From: CAVOKN01 sp963696505
GTDB taxonomy: Bacteria; Pseudomonadota; Gammaproteobacteria; Burkholderiales; Rhodocyclaceae
Length of the DNA: 42,227 nt
NCBI GenBank assembly: GCA_963696505.1
Contig: CAVOKN010000032.1
Location: 1 to 42,227 of the forward strand
Reading direction: 5' to 3'
Shown: piece after piece, positions 7,997 through 14,505 of the stretch
Numbering within the stretch: position 1 is the first letter of the stretch
Layout: every line of letters begins with the position of its first letter
Notes under the pieces: generated by a model
The model's input: only the letters and a program-made list of their open reading frames with translations
Database searches by the model: none
Told to the model about the DNA's origin: nothing
Translations under genes and position numbers: made by a program

Positions 7997-9187
7997 TCAG
8001 AGGATAGGTCCGTTCTGGTGCTCTCCGCGCTCGTACACCACGTGGGCACGGCCGACCAGCAGTGGGTCGAGAGGACTGATGCGCTCGATGTCCTTGTTGG
8101 TATAGGGCAGTTTGTGCAGCACATAGCGCATCGCATTGAGGCGAGCGCGTTTCTTGCAATCTGACTTGATGACTGTCCAGGGAGCGTCCGCAGTGTCCGT
8201 GTAGAAAAAGACTGCTTCCTTGGCCTTGGTGTATTCGTCCCACTTGTCGAGGGAGGCCATGTCCACCGGGCTCAGCTTCCACTGCTTGAGCGGGTGGGCC
8301 TCCCGCTCCTTGAAGCGGCGACGCTGCTCCTTCTGGCTCACCGAGAACCAGAACTTGATCAGGTGGATGCCGCTATGCACCAGGTTGCGCTCGAACTCCG
8401 GCGCCTGGCGCATGTATTCGAGGTATTCCTCGTTGCTGCAGAAGCCCATCACCCGCTCGACGCCTGCACGGTTGTGCCACGAGCGGTCGAACAGCGCTAT
8501 CTCGCCGGCAGTGGGCAGGTGCTGCACGTAGCGCTGGAAGTACCACTGGCCGCGCTCGGTCTCGGTCGGCTTTTCCAGCGCGACCACGTGTGCGCCGCGG
8601 GGATTCAGATGCTCCATGAATCGCTTGATGGTGCCGCCCTTGCCGGCAGCGTCGCGTCCCTCGAACAGGATCACCACGCGCTGGCGGGTGTCCTTCACCC
8701 AGGCCTGGAGCTTGAGCAACTCCACCTGCAGGCGGTACTTCTGGCGCTCGTAGTTCTTGCGCGACAGCAGGTTCTTGTAGGGATAGCCGCCTTCGCGCCA
8801 GTCTTCCGCGAGTTCGTCGTCGGGGCTGGAAGGCGGCCGGGCGAACACCGGTTCCTGTTCGTTCAGCAGGGCATCGCGCAGGATTGCAGCATCGTCGGGC
8901 GAAGCGCCGGCCATGATCGCCTTGAGCGTTTTCGCCAGGCCGGCCGTGTCGTCCGGAGCGAGTTGGGAAAGAATGTCCTTGACGGCGATGACCTTGGAAC
9001 TCTCCGCCGCATCGACGGCCTGCGCCACCTCGAAGGCCTCGATCCCACCGGCATCGGAAGTCGGCGCTATGTCCCCCGCGGTGGCGCGGCGCGGCCGCGG
9101 GGTGCGGGGACGCCGCGGCGTTACGGCGGCCTCGGGTTTGGGGACGGGCGCGGGGTCCTGCTGACGGGTTGTATCCATGGGCTCCAC
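7997..9187 (-). CDS. ppk2: Polyphosphate kinase 2 (PPK2 family)
   Basis: A 396-residue protein with a proline- and arginine-rich, poorly ordered N-terminal extension of about 120 residues, followed by a PPK2 domain. The P-loop is GRDAAGKGGT, the Walker B-like segment is ALFDRSWHNRAGVE, and the lid region contains KEQRRRFKEREAHP. PPK2 enzymes transfer phosphate between polyphosphate and nucleoside di- or monophosphates. Residues such as YPYKNLLSRKNYERQK before the P-loop are family-typical. An alternative start (MDTTRQQ) lies three codons in. The N-terminal extension (VAQAVDAAESSKVIAVKDIL) is longer than in most family members. Confidence 0.9.
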   Translation of the reverse strand: MEPMDTTRQQDPAPVPKPEAAVTPRRPRTPRPRRATAGDIAPTSDAGGIEAFEVAQAVDAAESSKVIAVKDILSQLAPDDTAGLAKTLKAIMAGASPDDAAILRDALLNEQEPVFARPPSSPDDELAEDWREGGYPYKNLLSRKNYERQKYRLQVELLKLQAWVKDTRQRVVILFEGRDAAGKGGTIKRFMEHLNPRGAHVVALEKPTETERGQWYFQRYVQHLPTAGEIALFDRSWHNRAGVERVMGFCSNEEYLEYMRQAPEFERNLVHSGIHLIKFWFSVSQKEQRRRFKEREAHPLKQWKLSPVDMASLDKWDEYTKAKEAVFFYTDTADAPWTVIKSDCKKRARLNAMRYVLHKLPYTNKDIERISPLDPLLVGRAHVVYERGEHQNGPIL

Positions 9188-9348
9188 CGTATCGGGTCAG
9201 AATGGCGCGAATGCCGACCAGGGCGGGGGTCGGCAGCAAATAAAGGCATTCTAGCGCGCCGCTGGCTTGCCGAAGCAGTCCGGCAGAGATCGATTGCGTA
9301 TCGGGAAGCTGCAGCGGTGGGATCGGGTGTCCCGGCTGGACTCGGGCC

Positions 9349-9366
9349 GGCGGCGAAACCGCCGCC
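9349..9366 (-). terminator. GC hairpin after the 109-residue gene
   Basis: On the minus strand, GGCGGCG and CGCCGCC flank the loop GTTT immediately after the stop codon at 9372. The stem is strong but no U-tract follows, so a simple intrinsic terminator is not proven. It could also be an RNA 3'-end stabiliser. Confidence 0.35.
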
Positions 9367-9371
9367 AACGC

Positions 9372-9701
9372 TCAGTGGTTGGTGCCGGCGCAGGCCGCAG
9401 CGGCCTCTTCGCGGGTGTAGAAGTGGCCGTCCCGGATGAAGCCGGAAACCACCGACGTCTTCAGGGTGATCACCCGGCCGGTGGCGTCGCGCCGATCGAC
9501 AGCCTCATCGGGAAGCCCGTCGATCAGGTGAAAGGGCGCGGGGACGCCGTTGGCGAAGCAGGACGGATATACCACGCAGGTGAATGTGTCGAGGAAGGCA
9601 GGTCGGAACCCGAGGCAGCGATTTTCCTGGCTGATGCCGCCGCTGCCGCGGAAGGCTTCGGTTTCCCGCTCCAGGAGGTGCTGCGTAAGTTGCCTTGCCA
9701 T
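9372..9701 (-). CDS. Conserved-looking hypothetical protein, 109 residues
   Basis: I do not recognise this protein. It starts at MARQLTQHLLERETEAFRG, chosen because a good Shine-Dalgarno (GGGGAGATAGAG) precedes the ATG at 9701. There is no signal peptide or membrane segment. It has four cysteines (NRCLG, TCVVYPSCF, AACAG) and a C-terminal stretch HFYTREEAAAACAGTNH. The spacing suggests a small folded domain, possibly metal-binding, but no canonical ligand motif is present. It is divergent from the CX3C secreted protein across a palindrome-rich intergenic region. Confidence 0.6.
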   Translation of the reverse strand: MARQLTQHLLERETEAFRGSGGISQENRCLGFRPAFLDTFTCVVYPSCFANGVPAPFHLIDGLPDEAVDRRDATGRVITLKTSVVSGFIRDGHFYTREEAAAACAGTNH

Positions 9702-10056
9702 CTCTATCTCCCCGTGCCTTGGCGCGTGGTTCTGACCATGATTACGGCGGCGCACAAACCCGCCTTGAGCGTACTGAAGCAAATCGCGGGCCAATCGTTA
9801 TTCGGTGTCTCGGCTTGTTCAACTTGCTGATTCGAATGGGGGGCGGGGAGGTCTGCTGGATCAAAAATGAGAAGTGTTCTCGAACGCGAGAATGCATCTG
9901 CGGGAATTCCCCCACCCGGGTGGTCAATTGACCCCGCAGCAATCCCCGCCGCGCCGGGCGTCCGCGGTCGAACCTGGGCGGACTTGGCGAATCTCCCCTT
10001 TTCCACCGAGCGTTGGCTGCTACCATCGGGCGCACCCTCATGCACGATTGCTCGAA
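9702..10056. promoter_or_regulatory. Divergent intergenic region with stacked palindromes
   Basis: This 355-bp region separates two divergent genes. It contains GAGAA-GTG-TTCTC (9869-9881) overlapping TTCTCG-AACG-CGAGAA (9877-9892), then the perfect palindromes CCACCCGGGTGG (9912-9923) and GGTCAATTGACC (9922-9933). These look like binding sites for dimeric regulators. I see no convincing open reading frame in it. Confidence 0.55.
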
Positions 10057-10722
10057 ATGGCTATCGACCTTTCACGCTGCTTGCGCCGCGCGCTCGTTTG
10101 CTCCGTAGTCGTCGCCGCTGCCGGCGGGGCGTGGGCACAATCCGAACGGCAGGATGGCTGCACCGACGCGACGGGGCGTCCGGTGCAGGAGGTGGACGAT
10201 CCGCTGTTGCCGGTGATCGTGCGCGCCGGCCGCGACGGCGGCGAGCCGGTCCTTCGCGTCAATTCGACGATCATGCCGGGGCTCGCCCCGCGAGCGCGCT
10301 TGTTCTTCCATGCCGGCGAATGCGCGAGGCATGCCCTTGGCCAGCCGGTCGGCGCGATACCCACTCCCGATCAGGCACGGCGTGCCGACTGCTGGGCGCT
10401 GGAGGTGCTGCGCCGTTCGGGCGAACTCGACGCCCCCGGGTCGCTGCAGGCGTTTCAGTCGGAACTGGCGTTCACGGCGGAGCAGTGGAAGCTGCTGCCG
10501 GGGCCGCCGCGCGAGATAGAACTGGCAGCCTGCCGGGATCGCGGGGTGCTGCGGCTGCCCTTGGATGCCGACGCATCGCCCTTGCAGCAGAGCAGCAACC
10601 GCTGCATCCACGGCTGCGGCGACCGGCTCTGGCAATGTCAGAAGACCTGCACCCAGGCGGCCTGCCGCCAGTCGTGCGAGGCCGCCTTCGACGCCTGCCA
10701 GGCCCGCTGCCCGGCGCGTTGA
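10057..10722 (+). CDS. Secreted Cys-rich protein with four CX3C motifs
   Basis: A 221-residue protein beginning MAIDLSRCLRRALVC. A signal peptide ends near GGAWA, so it is exported. The middle has few recognisable features, with single cysteines at GCTDATG, ECARH, DCWAL and ACRDRG. The last 45 residues contain CIHGC, CQKTC, CRQSC and CQARC, separated by 6, 4 and 6 residues. Such a regular CX3C ladder suggests disulfide-stapled helices or a metal site. I do not recognise the family. The frame is open further upstream, but the extra residues precede the signal peptide and lie in the palindromic region, so the ATG at 10057 is preferred. Confidence 0.65.
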   Translation: MAIDLSRCLRRALVCSVVVAAAGGAWAQSERQDGCTDATGRPVQEVDDPLLPVIVRAGRDGGEPVLRVNSTIMPGLAPRARLFFHAGECARHALGQPVGAIPTPDQARRADCWALEVLRRSGELDAPGSLQAFQSELAFTAEQWKLLPGPPREIELAACRDRGVLRLPLDADASPLQQSSNRCIHGCGDRLWQCQKTCTQAACRQSCEAAFDACQARCPAR

Positions 10723-10747
10723 TCGCCGGATCCGCCTTTTCCTTTCG

Positions 10748-11203
10748 ATGACGATCGAATCGAACCGGATGGCGCTGCTCCAGCAGATGCCGCTTTTCGG
10801 CGGCATCCGCGGCGACATCGTCGAGTTTCTTCTGAGTCTTTCGACTGGCGTGTCGGTCCCACGGGACGCCTACTTCTTCCGGGAAGGGGATCAGGGTGAG
10901 GCGATGTACCTCCTGGAGTCGGGGCGGGTGGCGATCATCAAGCAGGCGCACGCAGCGCCAGTGGTGCTGCGGCAGTTGGGTCCGGGGGAATGCTTCGGCG
11001 AGATGGCGCTGGTGGACATTTCGCCGCGCAGTGCTTCGGTCCTGGCTCTGGAGCACTGCCAAGCGATAGAGATTCCGATCGCCGGCCTGTTGCAGCTCTA
11101 CCAGAGGGATCTGGAGCAGTTCGCCCTGATCGAGATGAACATCGCGCGCGAGATCAGCCGGCGCCTGCGCCAGGCCGACGAGCGGCTGACCGGGGATGGC
11201 TGA
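10748..11203 (+). CDS. Cyclic nucleotide-binding domain protein
   Basis: The 151-residue protein is almost entirely a CNB (CAP effector) domain. The phosphate-binding cassette reads FGEMALVDISPRSASVLA, with the conserved Glu and Arg. There is no DNA-binding helix-turn-helix at the C-terminus, which ends in a helix LEQFALIEMNIAREISRRL. It is therefore a ligand-sensing module that probably acts by protein-protein contact. Its stop codon overlaps a downstream ATG (11196) of the ankyrin gene, which suggests the two were coupled. The ligand could be cAMP, cGMP or another small molecule. Confidence 0.8.
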   Translation: MTIESNRMALLQQMPLFGGIRGDIVEFLLSLSTGVSVPRDAYFFREGDQGEAMYLLESGRVAIIKQAHAAPVVLRQLGPGECFGEMALVDISPRSASVLALEHCQAIEIPIAGLLQLYQRDLEQFALIEMNIAREISRRLRQADERLTGDG

Positions 11204-11456
11204 GACGATCCGCCTGGGCCGATCCCCGCGTGGCGGCGATGGTCGATGACGTTCAGCGCGGCGATGCGGGGCGCGTCAGGCAGGCGCTTGCCGCCGGCGT
11301 GAGTGCGTATGCTTCGGGAACACAGGGATTCAGGCCGATCCAATTCGTGTTCGTCGCCAAGGATGCCGAAGTGCTGAAGGTGCTTCTGGCAGCGGGGGCG
11401 GATGCCATGGCCCGGCTGGAGAACGGCAACACGCCGCTGCACTTCGCGGTGCGCAT

Positions 11457-11520
11457 GCCCAACGAATAAGGTTAGATCGTGGCTCGCTTCGCGAGCACGA
11501 TCTAACCTTATTCGTTAGCC
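11457..11520 (-). other. attC-like recombination site (integron cassette end)
   Basis: Arms at 11461-11481 and 11496-11516 are perfect 21-bp complements. Five more inner pairs (CTCGC/GCGAG) and a three-base loop TTC follow, with a single unpaired G at 11482. On the minus strand the outer boxes read GGCTAAC (R'') and GTTGGGC (R'), and the latter is a full match to GTTRRRY. The TAA stop of the adjacent ORF (11515-11517) lies inside the R'' box, as is common in cassettes. The extrahelical base and box layout fit attC better than a terminator, and no U-tract is present. Confidence 0.55.
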
Positions 11521-11875
11521 CACATGGCCATGACACTCCCCCGGTTGCGACGCGGCTCTCTTGCTCATGAACTGCCAAATGCTGTGATCGAAGTAGGCTC
11601 GATCAACTGAAAGGATGTCGGCCGCTGCGTTTATGATGGTTTGAGCATCGAGATAGCCATAGGGCGCCAGACCAGCCAACCCGAGGAAGTTAAGGAGATG
11701 CCGGTCAATAGCGGTGGTGGATACGCCAACCAGGATTTTGAAATAGTCGATAGTCTTGGGACCGACTCCTTTGATGGAGCCCAGTTTCAGCAAGTTTGCC
11801 TCTTTTGCCAACCACGCTCGTAGGTCTGCTTCGACTTCTATTCCTTCAGCCGCGAACAGTTCAATAACTGTGGGA
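11463..11875 (-). mobile_element. Candidate lone integron gene cassette inserted in the ankyrin gene
   Basis: This 413-bp segment separates the two halves of one ankyrin repeat, carries a reverse-oriented ORF and ends in the attC-like hairpin. It looks clearly lower in GC than its surroundings. The attC end conforms to G|TTGGGC, but the other end (minus strand G|TCCCAC) does not match TTRRRY well. Insertion at a secondary site, or later erosion, must therefore be invoked. No integrase gene is in the window. Confidence 0.5.
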
Positions 11876-11886
11876 CATGGCTGCAA
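11515..11886 (-). CDS. HhH endonuclease III-like protein, probably N-terminally truncated
   Basis: The product reads from PCPTVIELFAAEGIEVEAD to GECHGHVG, 123 codons if the TTG at 11886 is used. That TTG lies outside the inserted segment, in ankyrin sequence, so the true start is unclear. The centre has a helix-hairpin-helix, LGSIKGVGPKTIDYFKILVG, followed by TTAIDRHLLNFLG. In endonuclease III-type glycosylases the lysine of GVGxKT and the aspartate of (V/I)DxH are catalytic, and both are present. It lacks the Fe-S cluster cysteines and the N-terminal helices of full-length enzymes. A DNA-repair or nuclease role is possible. Confidence 0.6.
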   Translation of the reverse strand: MQPCPTVIELFAAEGIEVEADLRAWLAKEANLLKLGSIKGVGPKTIDYFKILVGVSTTAIDRHLLNFLGLAGLAPYGYLDAQTIINAAADILSVDRAYFDHSIWQFMSKRAASQPGECHGHVG

Positions 11887-12086
11887 GCTTGCTCGATCTC
11901 GGGGCGGATGCGTCGTTCGCGAATCGGACTGGCTTGCGAGCAGTGGATAGGTTCTGCAAGACAGCCAGCCAAGTCCCTGCCGATGCGGAAAACAGACGCG
12001 GAATCCTTCGGTTGGTCAACGCCTTCCAGCGTCGTGGCGTGGCCATACCCTGCGAGGCGACGATTCAGAAGTTCCGGTAGGCGGAC

Positions 12087-12842
12087 TCAGAACCTCCGCT
12101 GCCCATCGGGCCCTAGATCGATCGGCTCGTAGCCGAACAGCGCGTTGAGGTGGTGCAGGAAGGCGTGATGGCCTTCCCTGTGCCAGGTGTCGGTCACCGC
12201 ATCGTTTACCTGGCGATAGAAGTCGAGGATCTGGGGCAGAGTCCGCACGGGTTCCTCGCCGCCAAGCCTGCGCGCATGCTCGTCCAAGAGGCGCAGCCAT
12301 GACTCGCTCGTGCCCATGATGAAGTACGGCCAGGCGCGCTGCAAAGGGGCTGACCACCGCGGGTCGCTGGTAGCCTCGGCGAGGCCTTCCTGCTCGGCTG
12401 GAAACACCTCGCATTCGACGCGGTCCAGCACTCCCGCCTGGCGCAATTCGATGACGAGCGGATCGGCCTTGATGTCTCGGCACATCCGGGCATTTGCCGC
12501 CGCACCGGCCTGGGTCAGCAGGCTCGGCGAGTGGCCCGTGGCATCCCTGGCGGCGCGGCGATGGAAGCGCCATAGCGCGATGGACGGGCGCTCCTGATCG
12601 AGCAAGGGGGCGGCGACCCGGTGGGCGAGTAGCGCGTCCACATGCCATTGCGGTGGATCGCTGCGGTTCCACTGGATGTAGAAGCGGATCCTTTGCCAGC
12701 GAGGGGGCTCCGGCTCGGCGCGCGGCTCGGGGGGTGTGTGCATCGTTCCGCAGGCCTGCAGCAGCATGGCGGCGGCGAAGATGCTTATCCCGTGGCGCCA
12801 GGAAATCCGGAGCGGCCTTGGGGAGGCGGGGACGCTTGTCAT
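12087..12842 (-). CDS. Putative lipoprotein of unknown function
   Basis: The protein has 251 residues. The N-terminus has a hydrophobic segment ending in the lipobox LQAC (ISIFAAAMLLQACGTMH), so it is probably a lipidated envelope protein. The mature part is rich in Trp, His and Arg (WQRIRFYIQWNRSDPPQW, WHREGHHAFLHHLNALFG) and has three cysteines beyond the lipid anchor. I do not recognise the family. The ATG at 12842 overlaps the TGA of the LysR gene by 4 bp, and AGGATC precedes it, so it is translated with the regulator. Confidence 0.65.
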   Translation of the reverse strand: MTSVPASPRPLRISWRHGISIFAAAMLLQACGTMHTPPEPRAEPEPPRWQRIRFYIQWNRSDPPQWHVDALLAHRVAAPLLDQERPSIALWRFHRRAARDATGHSPSLLTQAGAAANARMCRDIKADPLVIELRQAGVLDRVECEVFPAEQEGLAEATSDPRWSAPLQRAWPYFIMGTSESWLRLLDEHARRLGGEEPVRTLPQILDFYRQVNDAVTDTWHREGHHAFLHHLNALFGYEPIDLGPDGQRRF

Positions 12843-13792
12843 GTTGATCCTGCGGTTTGCGCGTTGGTCAGTTCCGCCGCGCCTGGGGTGAGGCGGGTGT
12901 CCCAGTAGGGATTGGCACCGATGTGCGCGGCCAGGAAGTCCACCAGGGCGCGCACCCGCTGCGGTACCAGCCGGGCGCCCGGGAATACGGCGTAAAGGCT
13001 GAGGTCCAGTGTCGGGTATTCGCGCAGGATCACTTCGAGCCGTCCCGCCTCGACCTCCGGCAAAGCCGCATAGGTGGGCAGATGGGTGATGCACAGGCCG
13101 CGCAACGCAGCGTCCATCAGGGCCTCGACGTTGTTGGCCTGGACGCGACCATTGATGGCGAACCAGCGCACCTGTCCGTCCACCTGCAGCGGCCAGCTTG
13201 AACGCAGCGAGGGCAGATAGCCGAAGCACTCGTGGGCAGCGAGCTCGGTCGGATGCTGGGGGCGGCCGTAGCGCGCGAGGTACTCCGGGGACGCGACCAC
13301 CACCGAGCGGCACACCGCGATCGGGCGAACGACGTCCGTGGCGTCGGGCTGCCCGCTGATCCGCAGGGCGAGATCGATTCCCTCCTCGATGAGGTTGACG
13401 CGGCGTTCGCTGAAATCCAGTTCCAGCGTGACGCCCGGGTTCTGCGCGATGAAATCGGCGATCAGCGGCATGAGGTGGCGCACGCCCAAGCTCAGGCTGG
13501 CGCTGATGCGCATGTGGCCGTGCAGTTCGGCACGCTCCTGCGCAAGGTCGCTTTCGACCCCTTCGACCAGGTCGAGGATCTCGCGGCATTTGTCGAGATA
13601 GGCGTTGCCGGCGGGAGTGAGGCTCAAGCGCCGGGTGCTGCGCGAGATGAGCTTGACGCCGAGGTGGGACTCCAGCGCCGTAATCTGGCGCGTGACGACG
13701 GAACGTGCGACGTCCATCTGGGAGGCAACACCGGAGAAGCTGCCCGCTTCGGCAACGCGTACGAACAGCGACATGGCCTGGAGGCGGTCCAT
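12839..13792 (-). CDS. LysR-family transcriptional regulator
   Basis: The 317-residue protein starts at MDRLQAMSLFVRVAEAGSFS, the canonical opening of the CrgA/AaeR-like LysR subgroup. The winged helix (ARSVVTRQITALESHLG) is followed by a linker and a substrate-binding domain (RISASLSLGVRHLMPLIADF, INGRVQANNVEALMDAALRG). A second in-frame ATG lies eight codons upstream, but the family start is at 13792. Its target is probably its own operon, which includes the lipoprotein, and possibly a divergent promoter. The effector is unknown. Confidence 0.85.
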   Translation of the reverse strand: MDRLQAMSLFVRVAEAGSFSGVASQMDVARSVVTRQITALESHLGVKLISRSTRRLSLTPAGNAYLDKCREILDLVEGVESDLAQERAELHGHMRISASLSLGVRHLMPLIADFIAQNPGVTLELDFSERRVNLIEEGIDLALRISGQPDATDVVRPIAVCRSVVVASPEYLARYGRPQHPTELAAHECFGYLPSLRSSWPLQVDGQVRWFAINGRVQANNVEALMDAALRGLCITHLPTYAALPEVEAGRLEVILREYPTLDLSLYAVFPGARLVPQRVRALVDFLAAHIGANPYWDTRLTPGAAELTNAQTAGST

Positions 13793-13811
13793 TGTTGCAT
13801 CCAAAGCAACA
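13793..13811. promoter_or_regulatory. Inverted repeat directly upstream of the LysR start
   Basis: TGTTGC (13793-13798) and GCAACA (13806-13811) form a perfect 6-bp inverted repeat with a 7-bp spacer, abutting the LysR start codon. The 19-bp span and dyad symmetry fit an autoregulatory LysR site, although LysR sites usually lie further upstream. Confidence 0.4.
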
Positions 13812-13995
13812 AACATGTGCTTATTGTGATCTATTTCACGCTCGCCTGTTGCCTTACAGTAGTTTCGTGCTCTGCGGTGTTCCTGCCGCCGCACGTTCCA
13901 AAGACAAGACTGACGGAATATGTGCATGGACAGGCGGACCTTTTTGGGGCCCGCCGTTGCCCACACCGAACATGGGCTCCCTACAGGAGGATCGT

Positions 13996-14484
13996 ATGCT
14001 GCCCGGTAAGCGAATTCTCGTCGTCGATGACGAAGTCCTCTTCGCGGAGAATCTCCGCGACTACTTCTCCCGCAGGCGCGCCCAGGTCATGCTTGTCGAT
14101 AGCGGCGAGGCCGCTTTCGATGCCGCGGGCTCCTTCTGCCCCCATGCCGTCATCATCGCGGACCGTCTGCCGGAAATGGGTGGCGTCGAGACTTGCGAGG
14201 CGCTCAGGATGTGCCTGCCGCCCTTCCAGTGCATTCTGGTGACAGATCGTGGGGAAACACTGCCGGCCAACGCGTGGGGCGCGGAGGTGGATTGCGTCCT
14301 GGAGAAGCCCTTCTCGTTGGCGGATCTCGAACGCCTGCTCAACGCCGGCTTTGCGGCCACGGCCAACGCCGGATCGCGCTACGGTTCCGTGTCCGGATCG
14401 GGTCAACCCGATCTGCGCTTCGATCGGCGCCAGCGGCACCGCCGGCCGGTCGGCGATCGCATCTCGCCTGGTGCTGCTGCCTGA
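13996..14484 (+). CDS. Stand-alone receiver-domain response regulator
   Basis: This 162-residue protein consists of a CheY-like receiver domain (residues 1-120) and a short basic tail. The conserved acidic pair is in ILVVDDEVLF, the phospho-acceptor Asp in VIIADRLPEMGG and the Lys in VLEKPFSLADL. A strong Shine-Dalgarno (CAGGAGG) precedes the ATG. The C-terminal 45 residues (RYGSVSGSGQPDLRFDRR onward) are Arg-rich and low in structure, and no output domain is present. No histidine kinase is adjacent. It faces pbpC convergently, 21 bp apart. Confidence 0.75.
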   Translation: MLPGKRILVVDDEVLFAENLRDYFSRRRAQVMLVDSGEAAFDAAGSFCPHAVIIADRLPEMGGVETCEALRMCLPPFQCILVTDRGETLPANAWGAEVDCVLEKPFSLADLERLLNAGFAATANAGSRYGSVSGSGQPDLRFDRRQRHRRPVGDRISPGAAA

Positions 14485-14505
14485 CTCCGGCTGCGGAGCG
14501 AGCCC

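Larger units (their letters stand above)
11196..12080 (+). pseudogene. Ankyrin-repeat gene split by a 413-bp insertion, with a likely 5' frameshift
   Basis: The left part reads ADPRVAAMVDDVQRGDAGR and continues to NGNTPLHFAVRMPN. The right part resumes at 11877 with MAASLLDLGADASFANRTG and ends at KFR (12080). TPLHFA and LLDLGAD are the two halves of one ankyrin repeat. Joining base 11462 to 11876 restores the frame exactly. At the 5' end, an ATG at 11196 overlapping the upstream stop would give MAETIRLADPRVAAM if one G were removed from CTGGGCC near 11216. Otherwise translation must start at GTG 11230 or ATG 11239. As it stands the left part stops at 11469, inside the insertion. Confidence 0.75.

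Noticed and set aside
11461..11516. Hairpin as an intrinsic terminator between convergent ORFs
   Set aside because: It has a 26-bp stem but no U-tract on either strand, and the outer boxes and embedded stop codon fit attC better.
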